DNA of 64,000 bases from CAYSAQ01 sp964429235 (GTDB lineage: Bacteria > Margulisbacteria > Riflemargulisbacteria > GWF2-35-9 > DYQY01): assembly GCA_964429235.1 (NCBI GenBank), contig CAYSAQ010000005.1, forward strand, positions 1 to 64,000, read 5' to 3'. Positions 18,974 through 27,912 of this stretch are shown here, one piece after another; position 1 is the first letter of the stretch, and every line of letters begins with the position of its first letter. Below the pieces are notes generated by a model. The model was not told the origin of the DNA. It saw nothing but the letters and a program-made list of their open reading frames with translations, and did no database searches. The translations under genes and the position numbers were made by a program.

Positions 18974-21835
18974 TTAAGTTTGGTTGAAGCCTTTTCTTTT
19001 CATCGGCTCCCAACCTTTGGTTGTGTGAAGGGATTGAAAGAATACGATTACTCTCCAAAAGCTAAACAGTTGTCGTATGCCAAAATTTTCAATAAATGAG
19101 AATACAAGCATTTTAGTTGTTTCCCTGAGGTTGAAGTAAGGGAACTGTTTTAATGAGATATAGATAGATAATGCCGAAACCATCATTCCCATAAATATTG
19201 AAGAAAGATATAGGAGTAGTGCAGTGGCTGGATTAACGAGACCAAAGAAAACGGCAACTATCAATAGGATGTACCCTTTTATTTCAATAAGCGGTCCTAT
19301 ATATTCAAAGATGAAGTAGTATGGGAAGCTAATTAATCCTACTGGCCCATATTTGCGATTAAAGATAAGTTTCTTGTGCAAGCTAAGGATGTCTATGAGC
19401 CCATTTTGCCATCTTTTACGTTGCGAATATAGAGATGCCAGGTTTTCTGGAACTTCCGTCCAGCAATTGGCATTGTATGCATATCCTATTTCGTGTTTTT
19501 GTTTTGTTTCGCTCATATGTTTTCTGAGTCTTACAACTAGTTCCATATCTTCACCAACCGTGTCCTTGTTAAGTTCGCTTTTTTCAGTAAGGTACCCGCC
19601 TATTTCAATTAAACTGCTTCGTTTAAATAAGCCGAATGCTCCAGAGATTATTAAAAGGCTATTAATGTGAGCCCATCCAATTCTTCTAGCCATAAAGGCT
19701 CGAAGGTATTCCACTCCTTGTAGTATTGCAAGGTTGTTCTTGGGTATGTGTAACTCTTCAAGCGTCCCGTGACTAACTTTGCATCCGTTTATTGGGAAGA
19801 TGTTTCCTCCAGATGCAACGATTTCATGATCAGAGTCAATTGTTTGAGATGCTAGTTTGAGCATAGCATCGGTCTCTAATAGTGAATCTGCATCAATTGC
19901 ACAAATATAGTTGTTTTTAGATGCATTTATTCCTGTGTTAAGAGCATCGGCTTTGCCTCCATTTTCTTTGTCAATTACTGTAAGGTTTGGAAAAGTAGCG
20001 CTCTTGTAAACTCCTCGTATTGGTTGTGTATGGATATTTTGTGGAAGTGAAGATGAGAATCGTTCCATATTGTAGAAGTTAATGATCTTTTCAAGTGTGT
20101 TATCAGTAGAGCCATCGTTAACCATAATTAGTTCATAATCAGGGTACCGAAGATTTAACAGCGAGTTAACGCTATCAATAATCGATAATTCCTCGTTGTA
20201 TGATGGCCCTATTATTGATATTGAAGGGAGTACATTTTTTTTAAATAAGAGAGAAAAGCTTTTGAGGTTCCAAAACGTAAGTTGTTTTTTTAAACCAGCT
20301 AGGGACAAAAGTAGAATTAGTAAATAGATTGCATTAATAGATGCAGAGTAAAAAATAAGATAATAATTGAATTCAATAACATACAGCCTTAATGCTTCTA
20401 TGATTGTAAGGTATTCAAGGATTTGTAAGTTTTTCCAAAGGAATAACAGCAGGAAGAAAGAAATAAAACCAATGAGTGTTATATATACAAAAGCTTTTCT
20501 GGATGGTTCTTTCCCTCTAGGTTTTCTTAGATTTTCAGGTTCGATTCTTTGAAGTCTCAATTTGTTTATGATTTTTTCTGGAAAGTATCTGCAAACTTCA
20601 TTTTTCAAGTTCTGATTTTGATGTATTTCTTCATTAAGTAGTTCAATGATTTTGTTTTCTATCTCTACGTCATTGTTTTTGTCTAGGAATCCGCTGATCC
20701 CATTTACCGTACATTCTTTGATTAGAGTTTTAATGGCTTGCTGTTGGGTAGTTTTATTTGTGTCTTTTCCAGCTAGCTTAAATATTATATATTCTATTTT
20801 CGTATTAATTACAGCTACTAATATTTTCTTTTTTTCTGGAGTTGAGTTTGCCATGTTGAGTAATAGAATAGTGTCTAGTAACTGAATATTGCTGTGAACA
20901 ATCTTGGTAATTGAGTCAATTATATGAGCGTGAAGTTTTTCGTTTGAACTTAACTCTAGCAGGTTTAATAAATTATCTTTAGTTTGTAAGTTCGCAAGAC
21001 CTTCAATAGCTGCTATTTGGACAGATAAATTCTCAGAGTATAAAAACTCGGGCTTGCTTAGTTCATACCAATATAGTTTTTTAAGAGATTTTACAGCTAA
21101 AGCAACCATGCTTGTGTCAAAACATATAGCTTTTTCTAAGAGATATTTTTTAAAATCAGGTTCAGGGTAATATCCAGCAAAATTAATTATTAATTTCTCT
21201 AGTTCAGCGGATTTCTTTTGGTTTAATATCCGTAAGAAGTAATAGAATAGTTCTCTGTTAAATTCAAACAACAAATACTGTGTGTTTTTTTGATGAAAGT
21301 CCGATAACGTTAAGAATGATTTTATAATAACAGGGATAGAGGCTGTGTCTTTGATTTCACATAGTGCGGATATCATATATATCTTGATGTTGTCTTTTGT
21401 TTCTTTGCTTAGTTTGTTTTCAATTATTCTTGTGTGTTTATCTTGTCCGAGGTGGCTTAGCATAATTGCTGCCATGGCTCTTTTTGCAGAATGGGCGCTT
21501 TTAATCATTTTAATTATTTTTTTGTCTATTTTATGAATTTTTATGAATTTATTTACATTATGAGGCAGTGTTTTGGTTAGTTTGGTTTGCTGTTTTATAT
21601 TAATGAATTGATGGATAAATTTTTTCCAGTGAATGATAAGTATTATTTTGTTGCTAATATTTGTTTGGTAGCGAAACTTATTAATTAGAATATTTGCAAT
21701 ATGCGGATCGATTAGTTCTGAATATTTATTTTTCAAGAATTGAAAGACACAGCCAATATAAGCTAGAAGGAAGAGACCAATAAAGCTAAGAAGAATGGTT
21801 GTCGATACTGGGTGTGACCTTAGAAGTTCAATCAT
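18974..21835 (-). CDS. HEAT-repeat / family 2 glycosyltransferase, processive membrane type
   Basis: A 953-residue inner-membrane protein. An N-terminal span (about 13-33) is followed by a long alpha-helical region with HEAT-like repeats (about 90-440), two spans, then a GT2 domain. The GT2 motifs are SIIGPSYNEE, VNDGSTDNT, IDADSLLET (DxD), VGEDMELVVRLRK (catalytic ED) and SQRKRWQNG (QxxRW), the set of processive synthases such as cellulose or poly-GlcNAc synthases. Two or three C-terminal spans follow. It should polymerise and export a polysaccharide. The start overlaps the stop of the MBL/receiver gene (ATGATTGA), so they are co-translated. The product is not known. Confidence 0.85.
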   Translation of the reverse strand: MIELLRSHPVSTTILLSFIGLFLLAYIGCVFQFLKNKYSELIDPHIANILINKFRYQTNISNKIILIIHWKKFIHQFINIKQQTKLTKTLPHNVNKFIKIHKIDKKIIKMIKSAHSAKRAMAAIMLSHLGQDKHTRIIENKLSKETKDNIKIYMISALCEIKDTASIPVIIKSFLTLSDFHQKNTQYLLFEFNRELFYYFLRILNQKKSAELEKLIINFAGYYPEPDFKKYLLEKAICFDTSMVALAVKSLKKLYWYELSKPEFLYSENLSVQIAAIEGLANLQTKDNLLNLLELSSNEKLHAHIIDSITKIVHSNIQLLDTILLLNMANSTPEKKKILVAVINTKIEYIIFKLAGKDTNKTTQQQAIKTLIKECTVNGISGFLDKNNDVEIENKIIELLNEEIHQNQNLKNEVCRYFPEKIINKLRLQRIEPENLRKPRGKEPSRKAFVYITLIGFISFFLLLFLWKNLQILEYLTIIEALRLYVIEFNYYLIFYSASINAIYLLILLLSLAGLKKQLTFWNLKSFSLLFKKNVLPSISIIGPSYNEELSIIDSVNSLLNLRYPDYELIMVNDGSTDNTLEKIINFYNMERFSSSLPQNIHTQPIRGVYKSATFPNLTVIDKENGGKADALNTGINASKNNYICAIDADSLLETDAMLKLASQTIDSDHEIVASGGNIFPINGCKVSHGTLEELHIPKNNLAILQGVEYLRAFMARRIGWAHINSLLIISGAFGLFKRSSLIEIGGYLTEKSELNKDTVGEDMELVVRLRKHMSETKQKHEIGYAYNANCWTEVPENLASLYSQRKRWQNGLIDILSLHKKLIFNRKYGPVGLISFPYYFIFEYIGPLIEIKGYILLIVAVFFGLVNPATALLLYLSSIFMGMMVSALSIYISLKQFPYFNLRETTKMLVFSFIENFGIRQLFSFWRVIVFFQSLHTTKGWEPMKRKGFNQT

Positions 21836-23831
21836 TAATCATTTTGTTTAGTTTGTTTTTAACAATTCCAACTACTTCTGAAAGCATGTACGGTTTTTGA
21901 AAGTAGTAATCCACTTCGAGACTTAGAGCTCTTTTTACTGAACGCTCATCTTTTTTAAAAGAAACAAATATGAAAGGAGTTCCGCTTAGTTCTGCTTGTT
22001 CGGATAGATATTTTTTTATTGAGAAACCATCTACTTTTGGCAAGATAACTTCTGATATTATTATTTTAGGTTTTAATTGTTCAATTTGTTCTATAGCAGA
22101 TTGCCCATCAACACAGCTTTTTGTGGAATAACCAAGTTGTGTAAAGATGTTGGAAAGTATTTTTGTGTTATGCGTATCGGCATCTACTAATAGAATGTCA
22201 ATTTGATGTAAGCTTCCAGGCGTACACGAATCTACACAAACTTGTAGTGTGTTGTCTCTTTTTGCAAGAGAGGATCGTGCTTTTGCCATTCTAATTAAAG
22301 AATTAACATGATTTTTGTCACTTTTTGTTTCTTCAATACTTGCGAGACCGCCTGTTACGGAGACATTAGTTTGAAAGATGTTTGATGTGGAAATTTTATT
22401 CCTAAGGCTATAGGCAAGATCAATAATTTGTTGTTTGTCAGGGTTGTTTGAAAATATAGCAAAATATGGCCCAGACAATCTAAATATTTCAGAATTAAGC
22501 TGTTTATTTGAGGTTAGTATAAAAGCAATTCCTTTTAATACTTCATCTAATTCGTTTGTGCCGATATTGTCTAGCATATGCTGATATTCAAGAAGTTCGA
22601 ATATGATTATATGAAATGATTCATCAGTTAGTGAATAGTGTTTTGATTGATCTTTGATAAAGTTATAAAAGAAAGGTTCGTTATAAAGATGTGTTGCTAG
22701 GTCCTGAGTCATAGAGTCTTTTGTGTTGGTGATATCTTGCCCTAGCTTTTTATTCTGGTCCAGTAGTTTTACATTCTCTTTAGTAAGTTGTTCAGTTTTT
22801 TTTTGAAGTCCTAGAACTTCTTTTTGATAAACTTCGGGTTGTTCAATCCCATATTCTTTGCAGATTCTAGTTACAATAGTCTCGAGAACACTTATCCAAG
22901 AGTAGCCTTTTTTTGAATAGATGATTTCAAATAAATTATTCCATAGCTCTGGCCCGGATGAACTAAAATCCTCAATAATTCCGTCTTCAATATTTACTTT
23001 AATCGGTGTTTCTTGGAATAGTTTCTTTACGTCACTTGGCGTAAAGACGGCAATAAGTCTTTTAATGATTAAATTACTAACCCCAGTATAGCCGCCGATA
23101 TCTGCGATATGTTTTCTTATCGGTGTTATAAATGCTCCACACTCTAGGCTGCTAAGAATATTGATATATTTTGTAATATCTTTATTGATAATAGATCCAT
23201 GTTGAGGTGCGATTATTGATATCGGGATGTTTCGTATAAGCTCCATGATTGGCTGTAGTATGTCATTTGAAGGCATATAGTTTTCATGGAAGACTTTCAT
23301 GCCTTCAATATAGTTTTTATCAGCAAAAAGTTTGTTGTTTTTTGAAAAAGAACCAAATAAGTCAGAGGAGAACAGGACCTTTGATTGTTGGTCATAAGCC
23401 ATAATTGCACCAGGGAAGTGTAGATAGGGAGTGTGAAGAAAATCAATTTTTCTTCCTGATTTTAGTTGTAATTCAAACCCATGTTCATTTACTAAATAAA
23501 AAGGAGACTTTATCCCATAATATTTTTGAAGAATTGCAGCTCTCCAATGTGTGACAATTTGGAACTCCAGACCTTCTGCTTCAAATAATGGTACAGCTGC
23601 GCATAAATCAGGGTCTTGGTGCGTTAATATTACATGTTTTATCTGTGTTAATGGAATTAATTTTTCAATTTGGGATTTTACAATATCAAAGTCTAGAACA
23701 GACCCTGGGTCTATAAGTGTGGATTCATCTTCATCAATGATTAAGTATGGGTTGCATTGCAGTTCCCCCTCATTGTCCATCGCGCCAACCCAATAAATGT
23801 CATTTCCTAAATGATATGGTTCTAGTTGCAT
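21828..23831 (-). CDS. ODP-like MBL / degenerate GGDEF / receiver protein
   Basis: A 667-residue, apparently cytoplasmic regulator. N-terminal MBL fold (about 1-260) has ligand motifs THQDPDL, LHFPGA, SSDLFG and PQHGS, as in di-iron oxygen-binding MBL proteins. A coiled-coil linker (about 340-390) leads to a GGDEF-fold domain whose signature reads RLSGPYFAIF, so it has lost the GGDEF site. A C-terminal receiver domain (about 540-667) keeps DAD, S and K (FQKPY), but has Glu where the phosphorylated Asp belongs (IIISEVILP). Enzymatic cyclase activity and normal phosphorylation are therefore doubtful. The start at 23831 is set by TATAAT 6 nt upstream; the longer TTG frame crosses that box. Operon with the glycosyltransferase, probably controlling it. 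Confidence 0.8.
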   Translation of the reverse strand: MQLEPYHLGNDIYWVGAMDNEGELQCNPYLIIDEDESTLIDPGSVLDFDIVKSQIEKLIPLTQIKHVILTHQDPDLCAAVPLFEAEGLEFQIVTHWRAAILQKYYGIKSPFYLVNEHGFELQLKSGRKIDFLHTPYLHFPGAIMAYDQQSKVLFSSDLFGSFSKNNKLFADKNYIEGMKVFHENYMPSNDILQPIMELIRNIPISIIAPQHGSIINKDITKYINILSSLECGAFITPIRKHIADIGGYTGVSNLIIKRLIAVFTPSDVKKLFQETPIKVNIEDGIIEDFSSSGPELWNNLFEIIYSKKGYSWISVLETIVTRICKEYGIEQPEVYQKEVLGLQKKTEQLTKENVKLLDQNKKLGQDITNTKDSMTQDLATHLYNEPFFYNFIKDQSKHYSLTDESFHIIIFELLEYQHMLDNIGTNELDEVLKGIAFILTSNKQLNSEIFRLSGPYFAIFSNNPDKQQIIDLAYSLRNKISTSNIFQTNVSVTGGLASIEETKSDKNHVNSLIRMAKARSSLAKRDNTLQVCVDSCTPGSLHQIDILLVDADTHNTKILSNIFTQLGYSTKSCVDGQSAIEQIEQLKPKIIISEVILPKVDGFSIKKYLSEQAELSGTPFIFVSFKKDERSVKRALSLEVDYYFQKPYMLSEVVGIVKNKLNKMIND

Positions 23832-23837
23832 AATTCT

Positions 23838-23843
23838 ATTATA
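23838..23843 (-). promoter_or_regulatory. -10 box of leaderless promoter for the exopolysaccharide operon
   Basis: TATAAT on the - strand, 6 nt before the ATG at 23831. Confidence 0.55.
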
Positions 23844-23921
23844 GAGAACAATCTTCAAAATATAAATTGAAGAAGCATTAATTTAATATATTTTTGTTGA
23901 AATATATATTAGGATATAAGC

Positions 23922-25529
23922 ATGAAGCCAAAATTAATGGTATATATGCTTTGTTTTCTTTTTGCTTTTGGTATGGCTGCAGATAGAGAAACAAGCATTA
24001 AAAACGCAAAGGAATTAAGTTATTCCGGCAAGTACCAACAAGCGATTGGCATATACGATGCTTTGCTTCGAGAGAATCCAAACGATTTAGATGTTCGCAT
24101 TCATAAGGCAAGTGTCTTGAGTTGGGCGAAAGCTTATGATAATGCAATTATTCAATACCAATTGGTTTTGAGCAAGAATCCTCAGTATTGGGATGCAGAA
24201 ATAGGCATTATTAGAGTTACCTTTTGGAAAGGTAATGATAAAGAAGCATTTCTAATGGCAGAGAAAGCCAGTCAAAAGTATTTTGATAATATTGGAGTTT
24301 TGAATATTTATGCAGAGATGTTAACTCATCAGTCGCAATATAATAAAGCCATTGAAGTATATAAAAAGGTGTTGATTCTTGATAATAATAGCGAGGAAGC
24401 GTTATTTGGAATTTCGCGTTTATATTACTGGGCAGGTGATCTCAACGAAGCTATAAAGTATGCTGAACTTGTGGTGGGAAACTTTGTAGATAATGTTGAG
24501 GCCGTATCACTTTTAGAAAAGCTTCATATAAAAAAGAATTATCTGTTCGTTGAAAATAATAAACTTGTTGGCGAGGCATCAATACATATGAGGGCTTCCG
24601 GAGCGTATTTAAAACAAATAAAGAGTCCTGAGGTGAGCGGAAGAGAATTTCCAGAGGTTTATTTTAGGAATTGGAACTCTAATGTAAAAGAAAGAGATAA
24701 TGTTTTAAATAGGGAAGATTACGCGACAGACACAAAATATTCTTTTGTTAAATTTATGGACGGTAATGGAGATGATACAGATTGGTTTGTGTTAGTAAAT
24801 AATGTTGAATACAAAGATGTAAACAGTGTTTTAGGCAGACTGGATCACCATATTGCGGATGTGGTTTTTGCCGCCGGGATAACACATAGACTAGATAAAA
24901 GGTATTCGATTGATGCGAGTGTAGATTTGCATAAGTATTCAGATATAGGAACCAGTTTCTATTCGGTTGCAGGAAATAGAAATCCCGTTTCCTGGAGTTT
25001 GTTGTTTCAAAAAAAGCTAGAATTATCCAAGTTAGCATTTAGTTATAGTAGAGAATATGAGATGTTGCGGGGCGCTACTCCAAGGTTTATAGATTATTGG
25101 GGTTTGCTTTATGAGAATAGGCTTAATGAGGATTTGTCAGTATTTACTTCAGTATTTAATAATTATTATGATTATCGAAGTGATAATGTCCAAGAGATAA
25201 GTATTGCTCTTAGGTATGGAGTGCCTTTTGTAAGAGGGTTAAATATTTCTGGTGAATGGTTAAGGGTTTTTCCATATGAGGATTTGTTGCTAGCGTCGGT
25301 TTCGTATAATGGTGCTTTGAACAAGCAGAGTTTTTATTATGCAAAGTATTATTATTCAAATAGAGTTGGTACTTATTTAGAAAAGGGCATAGAAGTTAGG
25401 TTGAATTATAATTTTGATAAGCAGTGGAGTGCTTATTATGAAATGACTTTAGAGCAAGAAAAATATCTAACGGGCAAGGAGCTAATGATTAATGAGTTTC
25501 AGGCAGGCGTTAAGCTACTTTTCAATTAA
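23922..25529 (+). CDS. TPR-containing outer-membrane beta-barrel protein (YaiO/PgaA-like)
   Basis: 535 residues. A signal peptide (MKPKLMVYMLCFLFAFGMAA) is followed by four to five TPR units (about 25-205; for example YSGKYQQAIGIYDALLREN and YNKAIEVYKKVLIL) and a C-terminal region of alternating aromatic/polar strands ending in QAGVKLLFN, the pattern of an outer-membrane barrel with terminal aromatic. This is the layout of exopolysaccharide export proteins such as PgaA and of YaiO-family barrels. Divergent from the MBL/receiver and glycosyltransferase genes with only 90 bp between, it fits as the outer-membrane exit for the same polymer. Weak AGGA before the ATG. Confidence 0.75.
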   Translation: MKPKLMVYMLCFLFAFGMAADRETSIKNAKELSYSGKYQQAIGIYDALLRENPNDLDVRIHKASVLSWAKAYDNAIIQYQLVLSKNPQYWDAEIGIIRVTFWKGNDKEAFLMAEKASQKYFDNIGVLNIYAEMLTHQSQYNKAIEVYKKVLILDNNSEEALFGISRLYYWAGDLNEAIKYAELVVGNFVDNVEAVSLLEKLHIKKNYLFVENNKLVGEASIHMRASGAYLKQIKSPEVSGREFPEVYFRNWNSNVKERDNVLNREDYATDTKYSFVKFMDGNGDDTDWFVLVNNVEYKDVNSVLGRLDHHIADVVFAAGITHRLDKRYSIDASVDLHKYSDIGTSFYSVAGNRNPVSWSLLFQKKLELSKLAFSYSREYEMLRGATPRFIDYWGLLYENRLNEDLSVFTSVFNNYYDYRSDNVQEISIALRYGVPFVRGLNISGEWLRVFPYEDLLLASVSYNGALNKQSFYYAKYYYSNRVGTYLEKGIEVRLNYNFDKQWSAYYEMTLEQEKYLTGKELMINEFQAGVKLLFN

Positions 25530-25631
25530 TTCTAATGTTTCAGTAAATATAGGTTTTCCTGAAGAGTTAGTGCTTTCATAAGCAAGTCTAAGAATATTTG
25601 TGCTAGTAAATGAGTTTTCGCTATTAGTCAT
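25515..25631 (-). CDS. Putative 38-residue small protein or gene remnant
   Basis: ATG 25631 behind a strong GGAGG (spacing about 5), reading MTNSENSFTSTNILRLAYES and 18 more residues, stop at 25515 inside the 3' end of the convergent barrel gene. The sequence faintly recalls the C-terminal tail of Gfo/Idh/MocA oxidoreductases, so it may be a remnant. The strong Shine-Dalgarno is the reason for listing it. Confidence 0.4.
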   Translation of the reverse strand: MTNSENSFTSTNILRLAYESTNSSGKPIFTETLELIEK

Positions 25632-25749
25632 AAATACCTCCTTTTTTCTTTGTTAAGTTATTTTCGGTCGTTATTTTAATAACTTGAGTTCTTAATTTAG
25701 ATATTAGCCTAGAATTTTAAAAGTGCTAAATTTTGCATTGTCGTTATGA

Positions 25750-25755
25750 TATACT
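25750..25755 (+). promoter_or_regulatory. -10 box of leaderless promoter
   Basis: TATACT 6 nt before the ATG at 25762. Confidence 0.5.
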
Positions 25756-25761
25756 TTACTT

Positions 25762-27471
25762 ATGAATAAAAAGTTAATAGTAATTTCTATTGTAATAAGT
25801 TTTTTTCTTGTTGGTTGCGGAGTAGTAGATAACGGCGGAAGTCCTCCTTCTAGTTCTTCGGCAATTTTTACCAGTGTAGATCCGCAGTGGTCAGTTTCCT
25901 TAGTTTATGAGCATGATTTCGTATATCCTCAGTCTATTTGTGTCGGACCAAATGGCGATGCTTTTGTTTTAGATAAAACGCTTGGTAAAATATTTAAAGT
26001 GGCATCTTCAGATAAGACTGTTTCTGAATACTATGATTTAGGCGTACAAGGTATTACCAAATCAGATTTAAGATGTATGGCATGGCAACCAAATGCACAG
26101 AGATTTTTAATAGGTGTATCTGATAAGGTATATACCTATACGCCAGGGACCGGTAGGCTAGAATTGTTGGCTTCTGGATATTCTCAAGGTTGGAGTTTTT
26201 TTGAAGTAGCTTCATCCAATGATGATATATATGCTAGTTCACAGACTACTGGCACAGATATCTATAAATATAATGCAAATATGGGGAGCCAAGTAGTAAT
26301 GGATTCTAATACCAACGGTGCTTATCAGTTGGCATATGTGGCTAGTGAGAATGTTCTATATTATACAGAAACATATACAGGGACTCTTAAGAAAATAGAT
26401 ACAACTAACCCTGGTAGTTCTGTAACAGTTCTTTCTGGTTTAGGAATTTTAAACACCTATGAGCCTATTACTGTTGAATACAATCCTAATACTTTAACAA
26501 TTAATGTTTTTGATGCGGTTAATGGCATCCAGACTGCGGGTGGCACATCTTTGATGTTAGCAGATTCTGGTGTTGGCAATATGTGTTGGTGGGATGCGGC
26601 AGGTTCTTCTGGTGCAATGGTAATGCTGCAAAATGCTGGCGCAAATATAATATGGTTTGATATTGGCGCAAGTGATACAAAAGCTCTTACTCAATATATG
26701 AATTCTGACTATATCGCAAGAATGGCTAATGGCGATATCTTATTACAAGGGGAAGACTATATATCTAAATTAACTCCCAGCGGTAAAGCGACTTATTATA
26801 CAAATAGTGGTGTTGGGTTACGCACAATTATGAATGACGTTAGTGGAAATATTTATGCAGCTTGGGCTGACGGAGATATAGAAATAATCACAGACACAGG
26901 CGCAGGCATAGGCACTTCTACTCCTTGGGCTACAGGAATAACAGGAATTGTTGATATGGCGCATAATGCTACGATGAACCTGATGATAGTGCTTAGAGAG
27001 TCTGCTACAGATACCTTGGAGGTACTAAGGGTAGATATGACTAATCCAGCTTCAAGGAATATAATGGCGACTTTGAATAATGTGCAGACTAATAGTGCTG
27101 AGGTGGTTTGTGGTCATGATGACGATGGGGCTATTTATGTATTAGCATACGATAAACTAACTTCTCCAGAACAAGCTAATATATTGAGATACAATTCTGA
27201 TGGTAGTTATGACAAGATATTACAGTCAGATATATTTAGTCATAATGTAGCAATTGCGGTTCCTTCTTTGGTATATGCAAGTGAAACGAGGTTGCTTATT
27301 GTTTCGGGAATAGAAGATATTCGGGCTTATCCAGCATGTGGAGTAACTTTGGCTGAGGCAACTTTTGCCGTAAGCAACGGAGCTGTAGATATATTTGGAC
27401 TAACAGAAGATAAAGATGGTGATATAGTTGGCATACAAGCAGGCAGGGTTTTTAGATTCTCTGCTAATTAG
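25762..27471 (+). CDS. Lipoprotein with beta-propeller-like repeats
   Basis: A 569-residue exported lipoprotein. The signal peptide MNKKLIVISIVISFFLVGCG has lipobox LVGC. The mature part starts with a Ser/Pro linker and then shows repeated segments like YPQSICVGPNGDAFVLD and KTLGKIFKVA, IARMANGDILLQG and VFRFSAN, typical of NHL/SMP30-type or other six-bladed propellers. No catalytic residues can be assigned; it is probably a binding or sensory envelope protein. It is monocistronic, with a leaderless start and a strong terminator after it. Confidence 0.7.
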   Translation: MNKKLIVISIVISFFLVGCGVVDNGGSPPSSSSAIFTSVDPQWSVSLVYEHDFVYPQSICVGPNGDAFVLDKTLGKIFKVASSDKTVSEYYDLGVQGITKSDLRCMAWQPNAQRFLIGVSDKVYTYTPGTGRLELLASGYSQGWSFFEVASSNDDIYASSQTTGTDIYKYNANMGSQVVMDSNTNGAYQLAYVASENVLYYTETYTGTLKKIDTTNPGSSVTVLSGLGILNTYEPITVEYNPNTLTINVFDAVNGIQTAGGTSLMLADSGVGNMCWWDAAGSSGAMVMLQNAGANIIWFDIGASDTKALTQYMNSDYIARMANGDILLQGEDYISKLTPSGKATYYTNSGVGLRTIMNDVSGNIYAAWADGDIEIITDTGAGIGTSTPWATGITGIVDMAHNATMNLMIVLRESATDTLEVLRVDMTNPASRNIMATLNNVQTNSAEVVCGHDDDGAIYVLAYDKLTSPEQANILRYNSDGSYDKILQSDIFSHNVAIAVPSLVYASETRLLIVSGIEDIRAYPACGVTLAEATFAVSNGAVDIFGLTEDKDGDIVGIQAGRVFRFSAN

Positions 27472-27493
27472 TTTGAATGTTTGTTGAGAGTAT

Positions 27494-27527
27494 AAAAAAG
27501 GGCAGTACTAGGTACTGCCCTTTTTTT
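27494..27527. terminator. Bidirectional intrinsic terminator
   Basis: AAAAAAGGGCAGTAC-TAG-GTACTGCCCTTTTTTT: a 9-bp stem with A and T runs on each side. It serves the lipoprotein gene (+) and the RRM gene (-). Confidence 0.95.
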
Positions 27528-27534
27528 ATTTAGT

Positions 27535-27780
27535 TTAAGCCTTTGGTCTAGCGGCGTTTACTGTTACAGCTCTACCATCAAGATCTTTGCCATTAAGCGC
27601 TTCAATAGCAGCGTTTGCTTCAGCATCGTTGTCCATTGTTACGAAGGCGAATCCTTTTGATGTGTCGGTATCTCTATCTTTTATAACTTTTACTCTAGCT
27701 ACGTCTCCGTGTTCTGCGAAAAGTTCTTGAAGATCATTTTCGCTTACTTCATATTTCAGGTTTCCTACATAAATATCCAT
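27535..27780 (-). CDS. RRM-type RNA-binding protein (1 of 2)
   Basis: 81 residues forming a single RNA-recognition motif: RNP2 is DIYVGNLKY and RNP1 is KGFAFVTM, with the usual beta-alpha-beta spacing (LQELFAEHGDVARVKVIKDR). Such short RRM proteins occur in cyanobacteria and several other bacteria, where they bind mRNA and respond to cold or other stress. A Shine-Dalgarno GGAGAG stands before the ATG. A paralogue is encoded at 39538-39813. The short, highly ordered coding sequence suggests good expression. Confidence 0.95.
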   Translation of the reverse strand: MDIYVGNLKYEVSENDLQELFAEHGDVARVKVIKDRDTDTSKGFAFVTMDNDAEANAAIEALNGKDLDGRAVTVNAARPKA

Positions 27781-27912
27781 ATCTCTCTCCTTTATTAAAT
27801 TTACTCAATTATTATTATACTGATTAAAATTTCTGTTCGCAAGAATATCGAATTTAAGTTAGGTTTTGAAAATTATTGTTTCCTGTCTATGAGATAGGAG
27901 GTTTCTAGTAGA

